Source: Staphylococcus debuckii (GTDB taxonomy: Bacteria > Bacillota > Bacilli > Staphylococcales > Staphylococcaceae). From it: a stretch of DNA of 64,000 nucleotides. A program made the translations under genes and the position numbers. The notes beneath the pieces are model-generated. The model was not told where the DNA came from. It ran no database searches and was given only the letters and a program-made list of their open reading frames with translations. Below, piece after piece: positions 1-8,342 of this stretch. The stretch spans positions 620,001 through 684,000 of the forward strand of contig NZ_CP033460.1 of assembly GCF_003718735.1 (NCBI RefSeq). The letters are read 5' to 3'. The number at the start of each line of letters is the position of its first letter. Positions within the stretch are counted from its first letter, which is position 1.

Positions 1-1
1 A

Positions 2-268
2 ACGAAAGCCTTGATTTTAAATGTCAAAGGCAGTGAAACATTGACCAACCTCGAAGTGGCTGAACAGATCAACACAGCGTTTGCTAACCAGGCACCGATT
101 GAACGCAAAGATGAAGATGTCAAAGATTTCTTTGCGCCTTCTTATATGAATGGTACGCGAGCTGAAGCAGCCATAGCTTATACACCACAATATGCTTTTG
201 GCGAAGCCTTGCAAGAAATTTATCACGAAATGGAGCTACATGATGATGAAATACCAGAAAAATATTAA
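2..268 (+). CDS. C-terminal end of an NAD-dependent epimerase/dehydratase-like protein (5' end outside window)
   Basis: The frame is open from the left edge and closes with TAA at 266-268, leaving about 88 residues. The visible part has the mixed alpha/beta look of the substrate-binding C-terminal lobe of extended short-chain dehydrogenases, with a segment LTNLEVAEQINTAF and a final amphipathic helix. The Rossmann motif and the catalytic YxxxK would lie before the window, so the family call rests on tail resemblance and on context: the gene overlaps a sugar transferase and heads a polysaccharide cluster. It would modify the sugar nucleotide used by that cluster (inference). Confidence 0.55.
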   Translation, partial: TKALILNVKGSETLTNLEVAEQINTAFANQAPIERKDEDVKDFFAPSYMNGTRAEAAIAYTPQYAFGEALQEIYHEMELHDDEIPEKY

Positions 269-836
269 ACGTGTATTAGATGTAGTGTTGTTTATCGCAT
301 TATTGCCGATACTCTTATTAGTAGCTTTGCCGGTCGGTCTGGCAATTAAAGCAGAAGACCGTGGAAGCATTCTTTATAACGGGAAACGCCTTGGAGCAGG
401 CATGCTCCCATTTAAGATGCATAAGTTCAGAACTATGAAAGAAAACGCAGCAGATATCCGTAATGAAGACGGTAGTACATTTAACAGTGACAATGATCCA
501 CGTGTTACACGTATTGGCAGCTTTTTAAGAAAATCCAGTATAGATGAATTGCCTCAGCTCTTAAATGTCTTAAAAGGAGATATGAGTTTTGTTGGGCCAC
601 GTCCAAGCCCGCTAGGCAATGAAGAGCGTTATCCTGATTATTATATTGAGAAGTTTCATGTGAAACCAGGCATTACAGGCTTGACGCAAGCATTGCTCAG
701 AAATAGTGCTTCGATGGAAGAACGTATGCGTTTAGATGCATTTTATGCACAAAATGTCGGCTTTAAAATGGATGCATTTATTATTTATAAAACAATAGCT
801 ACAGTCTTGTTGCAAAAAAATATCAATCAGAAATAG
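243..836 (+). CDS. Initiating undecaprenyl-phosphate sugar-1-phosphate transferase (bacterial sugar transferase family)
   Basis: About 197 residues, the size of short PglC/CapM-type enzymes that move a sugar-1-phosphate from a nucleotide sugar to undecaprenyl phosphate and so start a surface polysaccharide. One N-terminal hydrophobic segment (about residues 10-33) is followed by the family core: FKMHKFRTM, RKSSIDELPQLLNVLKGDMS, VGPRP and KPGITGL. The start is one of three consecutive ATGs (240, 243, 246); GGAG at 232-235 gives 7 nt spacing to 243. The start lies inside the preceding gene, so the two are probably translationally coupled. The sugar cannot be told from sequence. Confidence 0.88.
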   Translation: MMKYQKNIKRVLDVVLFIALLPILLLVALPVGLAIKAEDRGSILYNGKRLGAGMLPFKMHKFRTMKENAADIRNEDGSTFNSDNDPRVTRIGSFLRKSSIDELPQLLNVLKGDMSFVGPRPSPLGNEERYPDYYIEKFHVKPGITGLTQALLRNSASMEERMRLDAFYAQNVGFKMDAFIIYKTIATVLLQKNINQK

Positions 837-853
837 AAGGGGAAGGAAACCAT

Positions 854-2125
854 ATGCATAAAGAATTGATTCTGTTGACGAATTATTTCCCTTATTACAA
901 AGGTGAGGAATATTTAGAAGAAGAAATTAATTATCTTGCAGAAGAGTTTGATCATATTACGGTGATTCCTACGATGGTAAGCCCATCCATGCAGTTAACA
1001 CGTACTGTTCCAGGCTCTGCTACTGTCTTGGATCTGCCTTTTCCGCAAGGGTTGAAGAATAAAGCAGTGAACTTTCTGAAGACAGCGCCGCATATTATGT
1101 TGAATCGCAGTCGTCTGAAAGGGATTGGTCAGAATGCAGGTTCGCTCAACCCTTATAAATGGATGTATAATCTGTACTTTGAAGCGCGTACAGATGCCAT
1201 TTATTATGATTTGGTTCATTCGGGTTTGCTGCCGGAAAATGACAAAGATACTCAATTGTACCTTTATAGTTATTGGTTCTATATTACTGCCAACTTAGGT
1301 ACCAAGCTGAAATATGAGTATTATGGTGATACTTCAATTCCGTTGATTTCTCGTGGCCATGGCTATGATGTCAATGACTATATCAAACCTTTTAGTTTCT
1401 TGCCTATGCGTAAAGGGATGTTGTCACGTGTCGATACGCTTTATCCTGTATCGGATACCAGCAGTCAATATTTGCAGAAGAAATTCCCGAAATATGCTGA
1501 TAAGATAGAAACAAGACGTTTAGGGGTCGGGAAGGGAGATTTCCAAGTTTCTGAACGCAATCCGATGTTGATTGTGAGTTGTTCAACGATTCGCCAGTTG
1601 AAACGTTTAGATGTCATTATCGATGCTTTAGCGCAGTTGAATGAAGCGGGTTATGTATTTAAATGGGTACATATCGGTGATGGTCCGGATACTGAAAAGA
1701 TTAAAGCACGAGCTGCTGAAAAATTAAATGCAGATGAATATGAATTTATCGGGCGTCTACCAAATCAAGAGGTGCGTCAATGGTATCATGATTATAATCC
1801 TTCACTGTTTGTGAACACTTCGGAATCAGAAGGGGTGCCGGTTTCAGTCATGGAAGCCATGGCTAATGCGATTCCGGTAGTTGCATCAGACGTAGGAGGC
1901 ACCGCAGAAATCGTGAAACCTGAATATAATGGTTTGCTGATCGGCGCTGATTTAAGCGTGGATGATACAGCCTCTGCGATTGAAGATTTTATTCAAATGT
2001 CAGATGAACAGTATCTGTATTATGCTGAGGGTGCTTATCAAAGCTGGAAAGATTTAAGTGACTCAGAAACACTCTATACCTCTTTTGCGCAAGCGTTAGT
2101 CGAGAGAGGACAAGATTGCAAATAG
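854..2125 (+). CDS. Glycosyltransferase family 4 protein of the polysaccharide cluster
   Basis: A 423-residue GT-B fold enzyme. The C-terminal half carries the GT4 signature: HIGDGPD, then EFIGRLPNQEV, then SESEGVPVSVMEAMA with the EX7E-type nucleotide-sugar binding region, and ASDVGGTAEIV. No membrane segment is visible, so it should act at the cytoplasmic face, adding a sugar to the lipid-linked intermediate made by the preceding transferase. It has a strong Shine-Dalgarno (GGGGAAGGAA) ahead of ATG 854, 18 nt after the previous stop, consistent with an operon. The donor and acceptor are unknown. Confidence 0.85.
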   Translation: MHKELILLTNYFPYYKGEEYLEEEINYLAEEFDHITVIPTMVSPSMQLTRTVPGSATVLDLPFPQGLKNKAVNFLKTAPHIMLNRSRLKGIGQNAGSLNPYKWMYNLYFEARTDAIYYDLVHSGLLPENDKDTQLYLYSYWFYITANLGTKLKYEYYGDTSIPLISRGHGYDVNDYIKPFSFLPMRKGMLSRVDTLYPVSDTSSQYLQKKFPKYADKIETRRLGVGKGDFQVSERNPMLIVSCSTIRQLKRLDVIIDALAQLNEAGYVFKWVHIGDGPDTEKIKARAAEKLNADEYEFIGRLPNQEVRQWYHDYNPSLFVNTSESEGVPVSVMEAMANAIPVVASDVGGTAEIVKPEYNGLLIGADLSVDDTASAIEDFIQMSDEQYLYYAEGAYQSWKDLSDSETLYTSFAQALVERGQDCK

Positions 2126-2377
2126 CATAGTGAAATGTGAAGTGCGGCATGACGGCATTGGAGAGGCAGGTTGGGAATTGGTGTGAAATTGTATCAATCT
2201 TTTCTTGATGTATTGGTGTGAATGCTTATTGCGAGAAGCAGTCGCTTTCAAATGAGGCGCAGCGCCGATTTAATGCAATTCGATATCACCTATGATAAAA
2301 CGATTAAAATTAATTTATAAAAATGCAACGTTCGAAATACAAAATAAAAAGTAATGAATGAGTGAGTAGGTGGGAGT

Positions 2378-3826
2378 TTGACCAGATTATTAAGATGGAG
2401 CATACTTGGTGCGGCAGTGATAGTCCTCGCATTGGGAATAATATTCTCAAATATCAATTTGCTATTTAGTGCGCTCTTGTTATTCTTTCTGAACAATATT
2501 ATATATGGATTTGAATCGTTCAACAGACGGATCATTTTCTTTATGTTTAATGTGACTTTCTTTGTTTTTTTAATGGGAAGAATGTTTGTCAGCCAAGTCT
2601 TCCACTACAAAGAAAAGGAATTTAAATTATTAGGGACTTACTTTACGGATCAGTCTACGATTATCAATATTTTGATTATGCTGAGTTTAAGTTTGTTCTG
2701 TTTATACTTAGGTTATGCACTGCTAGATCGTAACATTCATCGCAGTTTCGATCGCTATATTCCTGAAGAAACGGATTATATTAGAAATATTCGTACCATC
2801 AGCTTAATTGTCTTTGCGATTGCAATTGTCTTTAAATTGATTTATTTAGCTGGTGCCATTCAAGCATCACAATCACTAGGTTATTATGCCTATTTTTCAA
2901 CTTTTAAATCGAGTTTGCCAGGACCCTTAGTTTTAATCAGCAGAATGTTCCCGATTGCTTTTTTCGTCTATCTCGCAACGTTGCCTGCTATTAAACGGGC
3001 TTGGATTCCGATTCTTGCTTATCTATTTGTAGATGGTCTATCAGTTTTAACAGGTTCGCGTTCTGATTTTATGTTGGACGTATTGATTCTGTTTATCTAT
3101 TTCTGTTACCGAAATCAAATTGCAGAGAAAACGCAGACGTATAAATGGTTCGGAAAGAAGACTTTGATTACAGGTATTATTGCGGCGCCTGTGCTTTTGG
3201 CTTTAATGAACTTTGTAGGGAATAACCGTGGCAGCACGTCGACTAGCAGTAATTCAGTGCTGGACTCTTTAATGTCGTTCTTCTTTTCCCAAGGAATCAG
3301 TGTGAACGTCATCGGTTATACGATTGAAAAAGCAAAAGAAATTCCAGATAAAATTTATTCAATTGGACCTTTAACAGAATACATTAAATTCAATTTGTGG
3401 GGTAATTTGACTGGCGGACATGGAGGTTGGTCAGGCCAATCTGTAGATCGTGCATTGGAAGGGTATCAATATTCTCATACGATTTCTTACGTCATAATGA
3501 AAGATTTGTATTTAAAAGGTGTAGGTTACGGCTCAAGTTTCGTGGCTGAACTGTATCATGACTTCGGGTATGCCGGTATTATTCTCGGCAGCATGATTAT
3601 TGGATTATTGATCGGATGGTTTACTAAAATGCTGACATCTAAGCATATTATCGTGATTGCAATTGCTTTAATTATGGCTAGAATGACTTTATTTATTCCA
3701 CGTGCCAGCACAATTGCATTTATCATCGATACATTCTCACCAGCGAATATCTTTACAGCTATCGTGATTTTTGCCGGCGAACGTGTGTTACGACCTTATC
3801 TCAATCGCAGAAGGAAAAAATCATAA
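2378..3826 (+). CDS. Wzy-like oligosaccharide repeat-unit polymerase
   Basis: A 482-residue protein with about ten or more hydrophobic segments and few conserved motifs, as in Wzy/O-antigen polymerase-like proteins. A large loop (about residues 285-385) holds GGHGGWSGQSVDRALEGY and other polar residues, as expected for the catalytic periplasm-side loop. Its place between a glycosyltransferase and a flippase supports polymerisation of repeat units outside the membrane. The start is TTG 2378, with AGGTGG at 2368-2373. The 252 nt before it (2126-2377) hold no gene; they contain a short direct repeat ATTGGTGTGAA. The family is assigned by topology and context, not by catalytic residues. Confidence 0.75.
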   Translation: MTRLLRWSILGAAVIVLALGIIFSNINLLFSALLLFFLNNIIYGFESFNRRIIFFMFNVTFFVFLMGRMFVSQVFHYKEKEFKLLGTYFTDQSTIINILIMLSLSLFCLYLGYALLDRNIHRSFDRYIPEETDYIRNIRTISLIVFAIAIVFKLIYLAGAIQASQSLGYYAYFSTFKSSLPGPLVLISRMFPIAFFVYLATLPAIKRAWIPILAYLFVDGLSVLTGSRSDFMLDVLILFIYFCYRNQIAEKTQTYKWFGKKTLITGIIAAPVLLALMNFVGNNRGSTSTSSNSVLDSLMSFFFSQGISVNVIGYTIEKAKEIPDKIYSIGPLTEYIKFNLWGNLTGGHGGWSGQSVDRALEGYQYSHTISYVIMKDLYLKGVGYGSSFVAELYHDFGYAGIILGSMIIGLLIGWFTKMLTSKHIIVIAIALIMARMTLFIPRASTIAFIIDTFSPANIFTAIVIFAGERVLRPYLNRRRKKS

Positions 3827-3841
3827 ACGGGAGCTAATAGT

Positions 3842-5389
3842 ATGAATCAAAGAAGAGCTGGAGCAATTATTTCCTACATATCCATATTCGGTAATATTTT
3901 AGTAGCGGTGTTATATACACCTTTCTTCATCCGTACGCTCGGAACTTCCGAATATGGATTATATAACTTAGTCCTTTCATTCTTAGTTTACTTGAATATT
4001 ATGGACCTTTCATTCGGGAATACGATTGCTAAATACCTATCACAAAACAGAGTCAACGGCTCTAAGAAACAAGAGTCGCGTATCCTCGGCAATATCTTGA
4101 ATATTTATTTCTTGTGCTCGCTCATGATTGGATTGTTGGGCGTGATTTTGTATTTTAATGCAGATGCTATCTTCGGTCAGTCTCTTGGACCGAAGCAATT
4201 ATCAGAACTGAAATTGATGTTGATTTTTATCATTATCAATATCATGATTTCATTTTATCCAGGTATCTTTAATGGTATCTTACAAGCCTATGAATATTTT
4301 GCGATTGCAAAAACAATGCTGCTCATTCGTGTCATAGCACCTTCTATTATTGCAACGCCATTTTTATTAATGGGTTATGGGGCAGTGACAATTATCGTTA
4401 TTACTTTAAGCGTTAACTTTTTAGTCTTAGTGCTTGGAATGATAATGTGTCGATCACGTGTGCAGATCAAATTTGATTGGCGCGGTTCGGTGAATCTTAC
4501 AAGTTTAATTCAGCAGAAAGAATTAAATGTTTATCTAGGCCTCGTGCTAGTCTCAATTGCCATTGAACAATTGACTTTAAACTTCGGCCAAATGATATTA
4601 GGTGCCATTAACGGTACAGTAGCAGTTGCGATATTTGTTATCGCTGTGCAGTTTGTTAAGATTTTCCAGCAGTTTGCGACTTCTATCAATAATGTGACTT
4701 TCCCGAGATTTTCCATGTTAGTAGTGGAGGGAGCCGATAACGATACGTTATTAAATGAAATGACGCGTGTCAGCCGGATTCAATTGATTGTATTAACATT
4801 TATTTTATCAGGCTTTGTTATTTTCGGTGAAAACTTTATTGTGATTTGGGCAGGCCCCGATTTCAGACCTGCATACATCATGACGGTAGTATTAATGTTT
4901 ACGATTACCTTCCAGCTTTCGCAATTGCCGGCTGTGAGTATTATTCAAGCACATAACCGCCAGACATTCCGTTTTATTGTCTTAGCAGCAACCTTGTTGA
5001 TTGCTATCGTAGGGGCAGTGATTACGGCACCGCAATACAGTGGCTATGGAGTCTCGTTATCAATCGGTATCTTTAGTTTCTTAGGTTACACATTGATAAT
5101 GAATGTGTACTACCATCGAAAAATCGGATTGGATATGCAGAAGTTTTGGCTTGAAATGGGTAAAATCTGGTTGCCGATGATAGTAATGACTGCAGTTTAC
5201 TATTTTGTTTATCAATGGATAGCTGAACATTTCGGCAAAGGTTTAATTATTTTAGGCATCAATATTATTGTGTATTCATTACTCTATTCTGTCGTATTAT
5301 GGACTGTTATTATGAGTAACAGTGAAAAGAAAATCGCATATCATATTCTAAATCGCTTTAATCCTAAAAAAGGAAGTAAAGCACATTAA
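3842..5389 (+). CDS. Wzx-like polysaccharide flippase (MOP/MVF superfamily)
   Basis: A 515-residue protein with about 12-14 membrane helices, the length and pattern of the polysaccharide transport proteins that flip undecaprenyl-linked repeat units across the membrane. The N terminus (YTPFFIRTLGTSEYGLYNL) is typical of this family. The gene starts at ATG 3842, 15 nt after the polymerase stop, and is the last gene of the cluster before a bidirectional terminator. With the upstream genes it completes a Wzx/Wzy-type pathway: initiation, extension, flipping and polymerisation. Confidence 0.87.
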   Translation: MNQRRAGAIISYISIFGNILVAVLYTPFFIRTLGTSEYGLYNLVLSFLVYLNIMDLSFGNTIAKYLSQNRVNGSKKQESRILGNILNIYFLCSLMIGLLGVILYFNADAIFGQSLGPKQLSELKLMLIFIIINIMISFYPGIFNGILQAYEYFAIAKTMLLIRVIAPSIIATPFLLMGYGAVTIIVITLSVNFLVLVLGMIMCRSRVQIKFDWRGSVNLTSLIQQKELNVYLGLVLVSIAIEQLTLNFGQMILGAINGTVAVAIFVIAVQFVKIFQQFATSINNVTFPRFSMLVVEGADNDTLLNEMTRVSRIQLIVLTFILSGFVIFGENFIVIWAGPDFRPAYIMTVVLMFTITFQLSQLPAVSIIQAHNRQTFRFIVLAATLLIAIVGAVITAPQYSGYGVSLSIGIFSFLGYTLIMNVYYHRKIGLDMQKFWLEMGKIWLPMIVMTAVYYFVYQWIAEHFGKGLIILGINIIVYSLLYSVVLWTVIMSNSEKKIAYHILNRFNPKKGSKAH

Positions 5390-5390
5390 A

Positions 5391-5422
5391 AAAGAATCTT
5401 GCCCGAGAGCGAGATTCTTTTT
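5391..5422. terminator. Bidirectional rho-independent terminator
   Basis: AAAGAATCT (5391-5399) pairs with AGATTCTTT (5412-5420). A-tracts and T-tracts flank both sides, so it can end the polysaccharide operon from the left and the convergent gene from the right. Confidence 0.8.
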
Positions 5423-5467
5423 TATATGAACTGCATGAAATGAGGTCGGCAGTTTTGTAATTAATTT

Positions 5468-7290
5468 TTAGTGAGACTGTTTTTCAGAAACGAATTCTTT
5501 ATCATAGTAGTTGCTGCGGATACTCAATTCACTATCAAACTTTTTGAAACCGTCGCGTTCAATTAAAGTTTTTTCTTTTGAGAATAAATCTGTTCCGAGT
5601 CCAAGACGATGTCCTTTAATTTCTACACCCATAGCTGAAAGGATAGTTGGATAGAAATCAAGTGGCGCATATTGACGCTGTTTAGTTTGATGTGGTTTTA
5701 CAGCAGGATTTAAAATCAAATTGAACACAGTACGATTGTATTTTGAATCGAAGTGCTTAAAGAATTTTTTATCCATACTGCGGTGATCCCCAGTAATAAC
5801 AATAGTCGTATTATCGTAGAATGGTTGTGCTTGAATCCATTTAATAAATTTCACAGCTTCTTCATCAGAATAGGAGATTGCATTAGCGTATTGGCTTTTA
5901 TGCGGAGTTGGCGCATTTTTTGAAAGGTAGCCGTCTGGGAAATGCGTATCTGCTGTTTCCATTGTGAAATTAAACGGTTTGCCTGCTTTAGAAAGACGTG
6001 TAATTTCATCTTTCGCAAATCCGTAAAGTTTGTCATCTTCAAATCCCCACCACACGTTGTAATCTTTAGGAATTAATTTTTGCTGACGCGCATATTTCAC
6101 ATCAAAGATTTTATAATGCCCGTGTGTAGTGAAGTAAGTTGTCAGACCGCCGAAATCAGCATCTGCACCGAACATAATTGTTTGGTTATAACCTTCTTTA
6201 TGCAAGAGATCTCCGATACCGACTGCTCCTGGCAAGAAGTAACCAGATTTGCCATAGCTGTTCCCGTTCATCGGTATTTTCAGAGGAATCCCCATCCCCA
6301 TATTGACCATACCAGCAACAGACCAACCTGAACCGTATATTTGCTGAGGTCCTCCAAATGGTTTGTCCGTATTGGAAAAATGAACACCCTCATTTGAAAG
6401 CTTTGTCAGATTCGGAATTAAATTTTCATCCATATAGCCACCTAGTGATTTAGAAGTATAAGAATTCTCCATTGATTCTAAGTAGATATGAATTAGATTG
6501 CGTTTTTGTTTCGGAAACTTCAAGTGTGCTGCTTCGCTAGTGACATAATTATCTTCAATATATTTTGAATCTTGATTATAGGCGCGATAGACTTCTGGGA
6601 GTTTCAATTTATTAGAACTGTAATAAAGACCAGAGATTAAAACTGCTGTCGCAATAATCAATAAACCGAAACGAATGACGGTACGTTTAAGGAATGTTTT
6701 GCACCTTGAGTTGTGAGCCATTGGATGTTGAAGCGGTTGAAAGCAATTAAGAACAACAGCGGCAATGAATAGAAGATGGCCTTTAAAATCGGACCATTCA
6801 ACATTGCACTTGTCATATCGTCGCTTGTACCTTTAATTGGTGAATTGAGATTGAATAAGAATTGTTCCGGCGTAATATTACCGAAGAAATCAATAAACCA
6901 ATCAGCAAAGAAAACTGCAAGCAAGCCAATGACAGTGAATAAAATAATTACTATATTGATGAGCGCATCTGTCCAAGCGCGCTTTGGTGCTTGATGTTCA
7001 AATTGCAAACGTCGATTCAACACGGCTTGCACTAACATTAAAATAGTTCCTAAAATACCAGCTAAAATAATATATTTTAAAGCAAAGGATGTTTGATACA
7101 TTTTCGGTAATAAGGTATTCGGTTTATGAAGATAAAGAATCAATATACCGATAACGCTAGCGTTGATAAAGATAGTGTAGAAAAAGAATGAGGCGATCCA
7201 TTTGAAAATGGAAACCTTGCGGCGGATTAATAAGCAATCGAGCACTGTAAATAGGATACCGATAGCCAAATAAATAACTAATTGAATCAT
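5468..7290 (-). pseudogene. OpgB/LTA-synthase-like phosphoglycerol transferase split by a frameshift
   Basis: Two overlapping minus-strand frames make one protein of roughly 600 residues. The first (7290-6658) gives an N-terminal membrane domain with about five helices; the second (6721-5468) gives one more helix and then an alkaline-phosphatase-fold sulfatase domain. The second frame has no ribosome site before its ATG at 6721, and the two are offset by one missing base near 6695-6721, so this is one broken gene or a consensus error. The extracellular domain shows metal-site motifs IYLESMEN and ITGDHRSM. The segment WSVAGMVNMGMGIPL resembles the nucleophile region of OpgB/MdoB, but with Ser where I recall Thr. 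It would transfer glycerol phosphate to a surface glycan. Confidence 0.75.
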
Positions 7291-7613
7291 GATGTTGTGT
7301 CTTCTCCTTAACTAGATGTTAAATATTGAATGTATTTCTCATATTAGAGGGTTGATAATATATAATTTTACTATCGGAGTAGAAAAAAGTCATTAGAAAC
7401 TTTGGTGAACATTGAAAAAAAGATGAGACTTTCGTGGAGTGATAGCGGGAGATAGTTAGGTTGGGTTGAAAGAGGAAGACAACTCGGGATGGTGAGAGTG
7501 TATAGGCTGCGAGAGCGAGCTTCAACGCTTTGGCTCTCACAATGAGCCGGCAGCCTAACTTTTCGCCCCATACCATAAAATAGCCCGAGCCGCTCCCGTC
7601 GCTCCACACCTTT
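7291..7613. repeat. Gene-free region with a long imperfect palindrome
   Basis: No credible gene is seen; the frames across it lack ribosome sites and read as repeat sequence. The outer arms GTGGAGTGATAGCGGGAG (7435-7452) and CTCCCGTCGCTCCAC (7590-7604) are partly complementary. Inside is a second inverted pair (GGCTGCGAGAGCGAGC near 7506 against GAGCCGGCAGCC near 7543). The layout recalls the 30.6 kb repeat region. Confidence 0.5.
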
Positions 7614-8192
7614 TTAAATATCTTCTTTAATTTTAATATTCACCAGTTTATTAAAAATTTCATCCAACTTCTCTAAAGATAATTTGCCACCGCTTTCGTT
7701 ATTAATATTATAACAATTATCTACATGATTCCATTCACCCATCGCTTGAATAGAAGCTTCAAAGACACGTGCAACCAGACTGATAGGAATGTCGCTGTCG
7801 ATTTCAATTTTATCTCTATTATTTTCAATATCTTCTCGTAATTTATCAATAAAGATAGAAGTTGCGGTTTCAAAGAATTTGGCATCATGTTTTTGCTTTT
7901 CACTAATCTTATTAATAGGAAAATCAATAAATGCAGCAATAGATTGGAAAGGCTGTTGAATACGTTCGCGAACATCTTTATCAAAGTAGTCTTGAGTTAG
8001 ATTATGCAGTAAATAAGACAGTAAATCATATTTATCAAAAAAGTGTTTGTAAAAAGTAGTTCGGTGTACCAGCGCTTCTTCACAAATCATATTCACTGTG
8101 ATGGAAGAAAAGGGTTTATTTTCAAGCAAACTCAACAGTGATTCTGATAAAGCGCGTTTCGTTTTAACCACGCGTAGATCTTTCGGGTTCAA
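7614..8192 (-). CDS. farR: TetR-family repressor, FarR-like
   Basis: 192 residues with an N-terminal TetR helix-turn-helix (about residues 25-60, SSITVNMICEEALVHRTTFYKHF) and a helical ligand-binding C-terminal half. The start is TTG 8192 with AAGGAGGAG upstream. It is divergent from an MMPL exporter, the arrangement known for S. aureus farR/farE, where FarR controls a fatty-acid efflux protein. The shared intergenic region contains TAGTTTA half sites (8214-8220; complement at 8307-8313) like the TAGWTTA half site I recall for FarR. The ligand is inferred from that comparison. The orthology is likely but not proven. Confidence 0.75.
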   Translation of the reverse strand: MNPKDLRVVKTKRALSESLLSLLENKPFSSITVNMICEEALVHRTTFYKHFFDKYDLLSYLLHNLTQDYFDKDVRERIQQPFQSIAAFIDFPINKISEKQKHDAKFFETATSIFIDKLREDIENNRDKIEIDSDIPISLVARVFEASIQAMGEWNHVDNCYNINNESGGKLSLEKLDEIFNKLVNIKIKEDI

Positions 8193-8298
8193 TTCTACAT
8201 CTCCTCCTTAGTGTAGTTTAACCTTATAAATAGATTGAATTATATCTGTACAGGCAATAATTAACCATGTAGCATATGTGATACGTAATTAATCTACT

Positions 8299-8316
8299 GT
8301 GTAGAATAAACTATAC
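8299..8316. promoter_or_regulatory. Probable TetR/FarR operator upstream of the MMPL gene
   Basis: GTGTAG-N6-CTATAC is a near-perfect dyad (one mismatch) 27 nt before the MMPL start. It includes TAAACTA, the complement of the TAGTTTA at 8214-8220 next to the regulator start. The two sites would let the repressor control both divergent genes. Confidence 0.55.
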
Positions 8317-8342
8317 TGTATATTTAAAGAGGAGGCAATACT

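Noticed and set aside
7319..7609. Two overlapping minus-strand frames between the OpgB-like and TetR genes
   Set aside because: They read through the long palindrome, have no Shine-Dalgarno, and show no domain features.
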